NCBI GenBank assembly: GCA_028282905.1
Contig: JANQGW010000120.1
Span: forward strand, 1 to 32,837
Direction: 5' to 3'
DNA from: Sedimentisphaerales bacterium
GTDB taxonomy: Bacteria > Planctomycetota > Phycisphaerae > Sedimentisphaerales > Anaerohalosphaeraceae
Length of the DNA stretch: 32,837 bases
A program made the position numbers and the translations under genes. Shown here one piece after another: positions 25,389 through 32,837 of this stretch (its first letter is position 1; every line of letters starts with the position of its first letter). Below the pieces are notes generated by a model that was not told the origin of the DNA, searched no databases, and saw only the letters and a list, made by a program, of their open reading frames with translations.

Positions 25389-28300
25389 ATGAATAAAATT
25401 TTAGTTCTATCTTTGCTCTGTGCAGTGCTGTCGAACAGCTTGTTAGCTGCAGAAAATGAAACGGTTCAGGCTCCCTATATCAACAGTTGGCTGGTTTGCG
25501 GCCCGTTTGACAACGCGGTTAATACACAAGACTTTATGCCCAAAGCGGGACAGTTGCTTAGCACAGGTGAAACTTCAAAGGAATGGGAATACTTTGACGA
25601 TCGCCTGTGGAATCGCAATTACGATAATTATCAGGATTTGTCCGGCTATTATGCGGTCAAAAAAGGCATTGACACAAGGAACAAATACGTCTATGCACAT
25701 ACCTATGTTTACAGCCCCTCCGCAATGGATGTTCAGTTTTGCTTTGGTACCAGCGGTTCCAGTCGTCTCTTCGTTAACCGCCAGACTGTCACCGAACCCT
25801 CAACGCCGGCTGAGGTCCACCGGGACATGTTCAAACAGCCGGTGACGTTGAAAAAGGGCTGGAACAGTATCCTGCTCGAAATCAAGCACACGTATACGAA
25901 AGACACTAACCAAAACGGTGTTTACATTGCAAAAGATGCCAATACGAGCTATCTTGGATTCTACGGCCGCTTTAGTGATGCGCAAGGGGCTGGCGTTCCA
26001 GATTTAACCTGTTCGGTTACTGGCCAAAACAACACTTTAACCATCGATACGCAGGCCCTGTCTGCGGACGATGTGGTTCTTGATCCAACCGCCAAAGGCC
26101 GCGGTTTGCCGGGCAATGTCCTGCCTATTGGTTATCTGGAATGGCCCTATGTCTGGAACAAATCCCTTTACGGTAGTGCTGCCCGGCATATCATGGCAAG
26201 CCCTTATCAGTTTGGCGCAAGCGGTGGACGTCCGGGCTACCGCTGGAAAATCGTCTCCGGCGCACTACCGGACGGCCTTGCATTGAACCCGGCCGGGACT
26301 ATCGACGGCTTCTGTGAAAAAATCGGAACATTTAACTTTATTCTTCAGGTAACCGATCAGAATTCCCGGACGGCCCGTAAGAAACTGTCCATCACGGTTA
26401 AAGACCGACCTACTCGCTGGTTTGAAGAAGGGCGGGTTGGGGCGCTAAGTCACTGTATTCCGGTTTACAATTTCTGGGTGGACGATCATTATTCAATGGA
26501 CCTGTGGGCCGAACGGGCCAAACGTCAGGGACATTCGCTGGTCTCCATCGAATCATTGCAGCAGAATTATTACTGGCCATCAAAATTTGAAGATTCCAAA
26601 CATCCACGCAACCTGTACCAGCCCAGAGATAAAGACGGTAAGATTTTGGACGGTCTTGAATCGGCTGCGGATGCGGTTAAACGCTATGGTATGCAGTTTG
26701 GCCTTTACTATGCCACTGAAGGCGGGGGGCTCCGGCACTATTCGACGGATGTTTTTGTGCAAAATGTCTCAGACTTGATCCTGCGATATGATCCGGCCTA
26801 CCTCTATTTTGACGGCCCGCAAACCATGAAAAATGCTAATTATGACGTAATGTTCAGCAATGTCAGAAACTACAGCAGTGATATTATCATCAACTCAAAC
26901 GTCTGGAGCAACCATGGGGAATATGGCGATGCCGACTTGGGGACGAGTGAGGCGTCGCATATTTATTCCAAGGCACATCCCGCACGGTTTACTAAACGTG
27001 TCATTGTGGAACCGTGGAAATCTGTGCATACAAAAAATAATCCCACTCCATATTATGCCAAGCGTGATGACTTCCGACAGGTGGCTAAAGAGATGATCAT
27101 GAATGCCGGCCGGGGCTATGTGGACAACAACGACCAGATGCCTCTGATGAGTCGCGGCCCGAATTGGGACTCGCCGGAGGATATTGCTCAACGGTATCCA
27201 AAATCTGTGCAAGAGTTTGTTGATGTGCGTGAAGGTGTTGCGGGCTGGTTTGCTCCCGCGGGAAAGTCTGAACGGCACGAATCCACTACGGGAACCGTTC
27301 CCTATTTCCTGTCCGGTTGCGGCTATGAAGATGATGGCAAAGGTAACATCCAGCAGTTTGCCGGCGGCAAAGGCCCTGAATGGGGCTATGCAACGGCACG
27401 GGACAACAACATCTATCTCCATTTTATCCAGGGGCCGGATGGTAAAAAAGGATACCGAGGCGAAACCTCCGTGACCGTTCATCCTGTCAATGATATAGTC
27501 AAAAAGGTCTCATGGCTTAATGAAAATAAGTCGCTGTCATTTGATCAACAGGGCAAATCGCTTACGATTCAGTTGGAATCCGTCACGGCCGACCCGATTG
27601 ATACGATTATTAAGATTGTCACTGACAGCAAACAGCGAAAATACAAGTTGACAAACCTGGTTGCAACCGGCGAGCAGTTGACCGCAAAGACACTGAAAGT
27701 TAACGTCGAAGGTTATATGACCTATCCGGCCCTGAAGGTGCCGTTTGGCGCAGGCGATATTCGCTTCGCCAGCAGCAATAAACGAGTGGCGAAAATCGAC
27801 CGCAACGGTGTTGTCACCGCGGTCGCTCCCGGCAAGGCGACGATCACTGCCACTGGTACCTATGAAGCAACGACGGCTCAGGATACTCTGAACGTCATCG
27901 TTGACACCGACAGGGCCATCCGCGTTGATGATACTCTCATTGGTGCAGTCCTACGGGCCGGGGGCAAAGAAACATACGGCGAATTTTCAAGCTATCAACC
28001 GATCCCCTTCACCATCGAAGGGCGTTCAGAGAAAGGCGGTCCCATTGATCTGCGTACCGCTAATATCACTTTCAAGTGCGGCAGAGTCGATTATAATAAA
28101 GGGACCAAGCATCAGCCGGTTTATATTGAAGAAGTGCCGGTTTTGAAATTTTCCAAAGATTGCATGACGCCTGAGCCGGTCGAAGAACTGACACGTGTTG
28201 CTGCTTGGGCAGAGGTTAATTTAGATGGGCAGAAGGTTGTCACTAATAAGGTGTTTATCGACCTGATGCTGTCGTTCAATCTGTTAGGTCATAGCACCTC

Positions 28301-29135
28301 CATTACCGCAAGCGACTGCATAGAGGACTACACTCCTGACAGGGTTAATGACGGGATAACCATTGACCGCGATGGCTCGGACTCATCCAAATGGTCTGCA
28401 TCCGCCAAGGCTCCTTCCTGGATTGCCTTCGACCTGAAAACCATCCGCGAAATCTCCGAAGTGAAAATTCATTTTAACACCCTTGAGCAGCGTTATATCA
28501 ATACGCCGGATGTCATGGAGATTCAATCCAGCGAGAACGGGAAAGACTGGTTCACGGTCAAAACCGCCACGCCTCCGGCATGCGGCAGCGGAGCTTATTT
28601 TGATTTTTCCAACACATTTATTTTTAAGCCGGTCAAAACACGTTGGCTCCGCCTGTATTTCCCCGAGGGCAGTTCAAAAGGGACATCGGTTGATTTGCTG
28701 GAGATTAAGCTCGGCAAGAAAACTGTCAGCAACCTTGCCGTTTATGCCAACGCGACCGCATCGTCAAACTTTGACGAAAACAGATATCACTGCAGGATGG
28801 CCATCGACGGCATCAAAAAGATTAACGCGCAGGGGGAATGGGCCTCCAAAGACGAAGTGGATCCGTGGATTCAGCTCAACTGGGACAGCAGCGTCGCCGT
28901 CAACAAAATCGTGCTCTACGATAGACCTCTGCCCAATGCCAGCATATCGTCCGGTACGCTGACCTTCAGCGACGGCAGCACCCTTAAGGTAACGGACATC
29001 CCGAATGACGGTTCTCCCAAAGTTGTTGAATTTGCCGCCAAAAGAATCCAATGGATCAAGTTTCAGATTAGCGGAGGCCAGGGAAGTATCAATAACGGTT
29101 TGTCAGAGCTTGAGGTCTTTGGTCCTGACCGGTGA
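25389..29135 (+). CDS. Secreted GH29-like putative alpha-L-fucosidase with Ig-like and two F5/8C domains
   Basis: The protein has 1,248 residues. ATG 25389 begins a signal peptide (MNKILVLSLLCAVLSNSLLA). Residues about 25-200 form a jelly-roll-like domain (SWLVCGPFDN to GWNSILLEIKH). Residues about 268-339 form an Ig-like He_PIG domain (LPDGLALNPAGTIDGF). The catalytic region (about 344-700) resembles a GH29 TIM barrel: a tryptophan- and tyrosine-rich start, FGLYYATEGG, then PAYLYFDGP, where Asp475 sits at the nucleophile position of the (W/Y)FDG motif. The acid/base residue could not be placed with confidence, and the LLLNxGP motif is replaced by MIMNAGRGYV. A Big_2-like domain (about 768-840; RVAKIDRNGVVTAVAPGKAT) and two F5/8C (CBM32-like) domains (968-1109 and 1114-1248) follow. 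Fucose release is plausible but substrate could differ. Confidence 0.75.
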   Translation: MNKILVLSLLCAVLSNSLLAAENETVQAPYINSWLVCGPFDNAVNTQDFMPKAGQLLSTGETSKEWEYFDDRLWNRNYDNYQDLSGYYAVKKGIDTRNKYVYAHTYVYSPSAMDVQFCFGTSGSSRLFVNRQTVTEPSTPAEVHRDMFKQPVTLKKGWNSILLEIKHTYTKDTNQNGVYIAKDANTSYLGFYGRFSDAQGAGVPDLTCSVTGQNNTLTIDTQALSADDVVLDPTAKGRGLPGNVLPIGYLEWPYVWNKSLYGSAARHIMASPYQFGASGGRPGYRWKIVSGALPDGLALNPAGTIDGFCEKIGTFNFILQVTDQNSRTARKKLSITVKDRPTRWFEEGRVGALSHCIPVYNFWVDDHYSMDLWAERAKRQGHSLVSIESLQQNYYWPSKFEDSKHPRNLYQPRDKDGKILDGLESAADAVKRYGMQFGLYYATEGGGLRHYSTDVFVQNVSDLILRYDPAYLYFDGPQTMKNANYDVMFSNVRNYSSDIIINSNVWSNHGEYGDADLGTSEASHIYSKAHPARFTKRVIVEPWKSVHTKNNPTPYYAKRDDFRQVAKEMIMNAGRGYVDNNDQMPLMSRGPNWDSPEDIAQRYPKSVQEFVDVREGVAGWFAPAGKSERHESTTGTVPYFLSGCGYEDDGKGNIQQFAGGKGPEWGYATARDNNIYLHFIQGPDGKKGYRGETSVTVHPVNDIVKKVSWLNENKSLSFDQQGKSLTIQLESVTADPIDTIIKIVTDSKQRKYKLTNLVATGEQLTAKTLKVNVEGYMTYPALKVPFGAGDIRFASSNKRVAKIDRNGVVTAVAPGKATITATGTYEATTAQDTLNVIVDTDRAIRVDDTLIGAVLRAGGKETYGEFSSYQPIPFTIEGRSEKGGPIDLRTANITFKCGRVDYNKGTKHQPVYIEEVPVLKFSKDCMTPEPVEELTRVAAWAEVNLDGQKVVTNKVFIDLMLSFNLLGHSTSITASDCIEDYTPDRVNDGITIDRDGSDSSKWSASAKAPSWIAFDLKTIREISEVKIHFNTLEQRYINTPDVMEIQSSENGKDWFTVKTATPPACGSGAYFDFSNTFIFKPVKTRWLRLYFPEGSSKGTSVDLLEIKLGKKTVSNLAVYANATASSNFDENRYHCRMAIDGIKKINAQGEWASKDEVDPWIQLNWDSSVAVNKIVLYDRPLPNASISSGTLTFSDGSTLKVTDIPNDGSPKVVEFAAKRIQWIKFQISGGQGSINNGLSELEVFGPDR

Positions 29136-29161
29136 CTTATATCAACACTTTTTGGCCGAAT

Positions 29162-29171
29162 ACCGATCGGT
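29162..29171 (+). promoter_or_regulatory. Palindrome ACCGATCGGT in the gap before the oxidoreductase gene
   Basis: This is a 10-bp perfect palindrome 26 bases after the stop of the fucosidase-like gene. It could be a protein-binding site or a small mRNA hairpin, but a palindrome of this length can occur by chance. No promoter was recognised next to it. Confidence 0.25.
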
Positions 29172-29239
29172 GAGATTGGAGCTTGCAGGTAAAATTTGAA
29201 CTAACTATCGATTGTTTTTTTAGATATGGAAGAAAAAGA

Positions 29240-30490
29240 GTGGAAAAGAAGAAAGTAATAATTGTTGGAGCGGGAGCACGCGGCGTTGTTTATGCGAAGT
29301 GCTTAAATGAACATGCGGAGCAGATAGAGATTGTGGGTGTTGCAGAACCTCGGCCAATCTGGCGTGAACGAATGGCTGAGGAATACAATATCCCCGGCAA
29401 GAATGTTTTTGAAGACTGGGCAGAACCTCTTAAAAGAGGTCGATTTGCGGATGCCGTGGTCTTAGCGACGCCTGATAATTTGCATACTGAGCCTGCGATT
29501 GCGTATGCAAATCAGGGATACCATATTCTGCTTGAAAAACCCATGGCTCCCACGGCCGAAGAATGTCACCGGATTGCTAAGGCCATTAATGAGAACGGAG
29601 TCCTTTTTGCCGTTTGTCATGTGCTCCGTTACGCCCCATATACCCAAAAACTCAAAGAACTTCTGGCCAGCGGCTGTATCGGCAAGCCGGTCTCCATGCA
29701 GCATTTAGAGCCGGTGGGATATTGGCATCAGGCTCACTCTTTTGTTCGCGGCAACTGGCGTAATGAAGGCGAATCTTCATTTATGCTGCTGGCAAAATCG
29801 TGCCATGATCTCGATTGGATTTCTTATGTCATGGGAGCACTTCCTGAGAGGGTGTCGTCATTTGGCTCGTTAACGCATTTTCGACCTGAAAACGCTCCAG
29901 AGGAGGCTGCCGACCGTTGCCCGGAATGCGCGGTCGAATCGACATGTCCATACTCGGCGAAAAAGATCTACCTCGGTCTTTACGCTGAGGGCTGCAGAGA
30001 GTGGCCGCTGGATGTGATCACGCATGACATTTGTGAAGAGGGGATTAACACGGCGCTGCGGAAAGGGCCGTATGGACGCTGTGTTTTCAAGTGTGATAAT
30101 GATGTTGTGGATCATCAGGTGGTGAATATCGAATTTGGAACCGGCCAAACCTGCGCGTTTACCATGACAGCTTTCACCAAGCCGGCTCAGCATCGAAAGA
30201 CGACGATCTTCGGGACCGAAGGTGAAATCTATTGTGACTGCAACAATATTCATGTTTATGATTTCCTTACCGATAAGACCAAAAGCTATGATATTCGTGC
30301 TGAAGAGGAAATTGTCGGCCACGCCGGCGGTGACCAAGCTATGGTTGATGCTTTTGTGCAAGCGCTGGTCAATAATGATCCTTCTCACCTGAAATCCGGA
30401 GCTGATGAAACGCTGGCGACACATCTGTCTGTTTTTGCGGCGGAAAAGGCGCGTCAGGAAGGCTGTGTTGTCGAGGTAAAAACAGTGTGA
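29240..30490 (+). CDS. Gfo/Idh/MocA-family NAD(P)-dependent oxidoreductase with cysteine cluster
   Basis: The protein has 416 residues. GTG 29240 is chosen because the product then opens VEKKKVIIVGAGARGVVYA, a Rossmann dinucleotide-binding strand-turn-helix, and GGAAG lies 7 bases upstream. Upstream in-frame TTG 29183 would add a poorly conserved tail. LLEKPMAPT (E99-K100-P101) is the family EKP motif, whose Lys is a catalytic or cofactor-contacting residue. The C-terminal alpha/beta domain contains a Cys-rich insert (Cys227, Cys230, Cys236, Cys252, Cys265; RCPECAVESTCPYSAKKIYL), seen in one Gfo/Idh subfamily and possibly metal-binding. Such enzymes oxidise or reduce sugar hydroxyls. Placement between two glycosidase-like genes suggests a 3-keto-sugar or deoxysugar step, which is inference. 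Confidence 0.9.
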   Translation: MEKKKVIIVGAGARGVVYAKCLNEHAEQIEIVGVAEPRPIWRERMAEEYNIPGKNVFEDWAEPLKRGRFADAVVLATPDNLHTEPAIAYANQGYHILLEKPMAPTAEECHRIAKAINENGVLFAVCHVLRYAPYTQKLKELLASGCIGKPVSMQHLEPVGYWHQAHSFVRGNWRNEGESSFMLLAKSCHDLDWISYVMGALPERVSSFGSLTHFRPENAPEEAADRCPECAVESTCPYSAKKIYLGLYAEGCREWPLDVITHDICEEGINTALRKGPYGRCVFKCDNDVVDHQVVNIEFGTGQTCAFTMTAFTKPAQHRKTTIFGTEGEIYCDCNNIHVYDFLTDKTKSYDIRAEEEIVGHAGGDQAMVDAFVQALVNNDPSHLKSGADETLATHLSVFAAEKARQEGCVVEVKTV

Positions 30491-30515
30491 AGTGGCTGTC
30501 TGTTGATATCTGAGT

Positions 30516-30543
30516 GCTGCGGACATGAACTTCCGAGGGCAGC
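30516..30543 (+). other. Small bulged hairpin in the gap before the GH38-like gene
   Basis: GCTG-CGGA (30516-30523) pairs with TCCG (30532-30535) and CAGC (30540-30543), leaving a 4-base bulge and an 8-base loop. No T-tract follows, so it is not a normal terminator. It may slow decay or tune expression between the two genes of one operon. Confidence 0.3.
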
Positions 30544-30567
30544 TATAGTCATTTTTGAGAAGGTAAG

Positions 30568-32837
30568 ATGAAAAAAAAAGCCAAAGGCATCATGATACCA
30601 CACACCCACTGGGATCGCGAGTGGCGGTATCCCATCTGGAAAAACAGATCGCTGCTAGTCGATTTCATGAAGCAGCTGCTGGATTTGATAGAAACCGACC
30701 GGGAGTATCGCTGTTTTGTGACTGATGGCCAATGCGTGATGATTGAGGACTATCTTGAAATCTGCCCTGAAGAAGAGGAACGTGTCAGGCAGGCGGTTCA
30801 GGCGGGGCGGCTGGTGATTGGGCCTTGGTACACGCTGCCGGATCTGTATCCGCTGGACGGAGAGTGTTTGGTGAGAAATTTGCTCAAAGGGATTCGTTAT
30901 TGTCAGGGTTTCGGAGGGCACTTGGGAATTGGATACAATTCATTCGGCTGGGGGCAGACTGCCCAGTTTCCGCAAATCTATAAGAGTTTTGGGTTTGATT
31001 TCCTCATCGCTGCTAAACGTGTCTCAAAAGAACGCGCCCCGTATTGCGAGTTCTGGTGGCGGGGGCCGGATGGAACAAAAATTTTGACCAGTCGGCTGGG
31101 GAAAGACGCCCGGGCCAACGGGTTTTTCCAGGCTTATATTCCCATCCGTCACGGCATCAAATATCTATCCGATGATTACCGGTTTAGATGGGGTAAAACT
31201 GGGCAGGTTTTTCACCATGCAGACGCTGAAAAGGCGTATCAGGATTATTTCCGGATCGACAAGGCAACCGGATACCATAAAGATCAGGTGAATGAAGCGT
31301 TCCAGACAGCCTGGAGTGCCATGGATGAAACACTGATGCCGGATGAACGGCTGATTCTGGTTGGCTCTGACTTTACGACGCCGCAGCCGATTCTGACCCG
31401 AATGATTCGGGATGCCAATAAACAGTGTGACGATGTCGAGTTCTCGATGGGGACACTTGAAGAATATGCCAAAAAACTGCTGGATCACCTGAAGGATAAC
31501 TCTCTGGTGCCCGAGGTTCAGGGCGAACTTCGAGACGGCCCGGCCTGTAATACATCAGCCAATGCCCTGGCCACACGCATTCCGATTAAGCAACTCAATA
31601 AAAAAGTTGAAAATCTGCTTCTGCGCCATGTCGAACCGCTTGCGGCGTTGTTGGCGATGCAGGGCCATGACTACCCAACCGTTTTGCTGCAAAAGGCCTG
31701 GACATATCTGCTGCAGGCACATCCGCATGATTCGATTAACGGTGTGACACAGGACAAGAGCGTTGAAGATACTCTCTATAGGCTCAATCAGGCACAGGAG
31801 ATCGGGGAGGTGGTCTATGAACAATCCATTGCAACTCTGATTCAGGAGCTGGAGTTGTCCGATCTTGACGAAGATGCTGTACTGCTGCTGATTCATAATC
31901 CCTTGCCGACGCCGGTGCGGGAAATCTTGAAAGTCTGTGTTGACACACCGAAAGAGGATAATGTATGGGAAGTCGAGATATTTGATACTCAGGGCCAAAC
32001 ACTGGACAGCCAGTTTATTTCCCGGCGTGAAATGACCTGTCCGGTCAGCGATCTGGAAGCCCGTCCCTGGCCGTTTTATTACGATCGGCACACCATATAC
32101 ATCGACCCCGGACAGATTCCAGCGGGTGGGTATAAGGTTCTGCAAGTCAGACCACGAACGCATTTCCAGCGACAGACAGAGTGGTGGCCTCAGATGCGAA
32201 CCAGCCAAGGGCAGGACATTGCTCCGAATGCCCATACGCTCGAAAACGACTTTCTTCACGCGTCGGTTAATTCAGACGGTACTGTGAAGCTGACTGATAA
32301 GCAAACGGATCGCACTTGGGAAGATATTCATTATTTCGAAGATACTGGAGATATTGGCGATTACTGGGCCTATTACCCGCCGTATCAAAATCAGACATAT
32401 ATTAGCAAGGGAGGCCCGGCCAAGATCTGGCTTGAAGACAATGGGCCGCTGTCGGCGACCATTGCCGTTGAAATTCGAATGAAACTTCCGGTGACGGGAC
32501 ATCTGCCGGAGAAGTTTGTCATTGGTGAAAGTCGTCGGTCACAGGAACAGACCGAGGTGATAATTGTTACCCGGCTTACGCTCAAACGCAATAGCCGCAA
32601 ACTGGATATTCATACGGTTGTGAATAATACTGCGGAAAGCCATCGCATCCGTGTCATGATTCCGACTGATATTCAAACTGACTATGCTAACAGTGCCGGT
32701 CATTTTACTGTGGACCGACGGCCGCACATCCCGCCCCGGGACAACGGTGGACAATTCTATCCGGAGATGCAGACGCTGCCACAGCAGACGTTTGTCGATG
32801 TAAGCGATGGGCAGAATGGACTGGCAGTGGTGAATAA
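30568..32837 (+). CDS. GH38-like alpha-mannosidase-family protein (3'-truncated by window edge)
   Basis: The first 756 residues are visible and the frame stays open to the last base. ATG 30568 follows GAGAAGGTAAG. There is no signal peptide, so it is probably cytoplasmic. PHTHWDREWRY (H12, H14, D16) is the bacterial GH38 start motif; H14 and D16 match the zinc ligands His90 and Asp92 of Drosophila Golgi mannosidase II. HPHDSINGV (H387) matches the family's C-terminal zinc-ligand region. The nucleophile motif, usually DSFG or DPFG, reads GYNSFGWGQTAQFPQI with Asn124 and no Asp nearby. In GH38 that Asp is both nucleophile and zinc ligand. The middle three-helix domain and the start of the beta-sandwich C-terminal region are present. 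It may be a divergent hydrolase, use another residue, or act on a modified sugar. Confidence 0.85.
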   Translation, partial: MKKKAKGIMIPHTHWDREWRYPIWKNRSLLVDFMKQLLDLIETDREYRCFVTDGQCVMIEDYLEICPEEEERVRQAVQAGRLVIGPWYTLPDLYPLDGECLVRNLLKGIRYCQGFGGHLGIGYNSFGWGQTAQFPQIYKSFGFDFLIAAKRVSKERAPYCEFWWRGPDGTKILTSRLGKDARANGFFQAYIPIRHGIKYLSDDYRFRWGKTGQVFHHADAEKAYQDYFRIDKATGYHKDQVNEAFQTAWSAMDETLMPDERLILVGSDFTTPQPILTRMIRDANKQCDDVEFSMGTLEEYAKKLLDHLKDNSLVPEVQGELRDGPACNTSANALATRIPIKQLNKKVENLLLRHVEPLAALLAMQGHDYPTVLLQKAWTYLLQAHPHDSINGVTQDKSVEDTLYRLNQAQEIGEVVYEQSIATLIQELELSDLDEDAVLLLIHNPLPTPVREILKVCVDTPKEDNVWEVEIFDTQGQTLDSQFISRREMTCPVSDLEARPWPFYYDRHTIYIDPGQIPAGGYKVLQVRPRTHFQRQTEWWPQMRTSQGQDIAPNAHTLENDFLHASVNSDGTVKLTDKQTDRTWEDIHYFEDTGDIGDYWAYYPPYQNQTYISKGGPAKIWLEDNGPLSATIAVEIRMKLPVTGHLPEKFVIGESRRSQEQTEVIIVTRLTLKRNSRKLDIHTVVNNTAESHRIRVMIPTDIQTDYANSAGHFTVDRRPHIPPRDNGGQFYPEMQTLPQQTFVDVSDGQNGLAVVN

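Noticed and set aside
26895..27482. Minus-strand open frame of 195 codons
   Set aside because: It is opposite the GH29-like catalytic domain and has no supporting start signal or domain.
29870..30526. Minus-strand open frame of 218 codons
   Set aside because: It is opposite the C-terminal domain of the Gfo/Idh oxidoreductase; no domain or ribosome-binding site supports it.
31555..32259. Minus-strand open frame of 234 codons
   Set aside because: It is opposite the GH38-like gene, whose continuous frame and motifs are convincing.
1..32837. Sulfatase, SusC/SusD, cohesin or secretion-system genes expected in polysaccharide loci
   Set aside because: None of their signature motifs was seen; the locus must rely on genes outside the window for such functions.

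Overview
The window looks like a carbohydrate-degradation island from a Planctomycetota genome, most likely class Phycisphaerae (Sedimentisphaerales-like). This is inferred from gene style, not from a marker gene. The style consists of very large secreted proteins built from lamin-tail, LamG, Ig/FN3-like and F5/8C modules that end in short dockerin-like 'DxNxDxxVDxxDL' tails, a solitary pseudopilin-type protein, a small MJ0042-type zinc ribbon, LacI-type regulators, an SSS symporter, a Gfo/Idh/MocA oxidoreductase and GH78/GH29/GH38-type glycosidases. Every supported gene is on the + strand. I see no RNA genes, CRISPR arrays, insertion sequences or SusC/SusD genes.

Layout. 2-1942 is the 3' part of a GH78 alpha-L-rhamnosidase. 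2060-8920 is a ~2,290-residue secreted protein with lamin-tail and CotH-kinase-like domains and a dockerin-like tail. A gene-poor stretch (8921-9487) holds an orphan ribosome-binding site and a promoter. 9488-11836 carries two tandem paralogous LacI-family regulators. Between them lie two terminator-like hairpins and a sigma70-type promoter overlapped by a two-copy operator-like dyad. 12271-16352 holds two secreted LamG/dockerin-like proteins, 16526-17347 a pseudopilin-like protein with its own promoter, 17547-22814 a modular metzincin protease and 22851-23066 a zinc-ribbon protein ending in a strong intrinsic terminator.

A good promoter (23157-23185) then starts a probable four-gene catabolic operon: SSS symporter (23336), secreted GH29-like putative fucosidase (25389), Gfo/Idh/MocA oxidoreductase (29240) and a cytoplasmic GH38-like enzyme that runs off the window (30568).

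How it may work together (inference). Secreted modular proteins bind and trim a complex polysaccharide or glycoprotein glycan. Rhamnosidase and fucosidase release deoxysugars, the symporter imports products, and the GH38-like enzyme and the oxidoreductase process them inside the cell. The LacI pair, which share a recognition-helix motif, probably sense a product and control themselves and neighbouring genes. The points most worth a second look are the GH38-like protein lacking the usual nucleophile Asp, the operator-loaded promoter between the two LacI paralogs, the metzincin lacking its Met-turn methionine, and four secreted proteins sharing dockerin-like tails with no cohesin in view.
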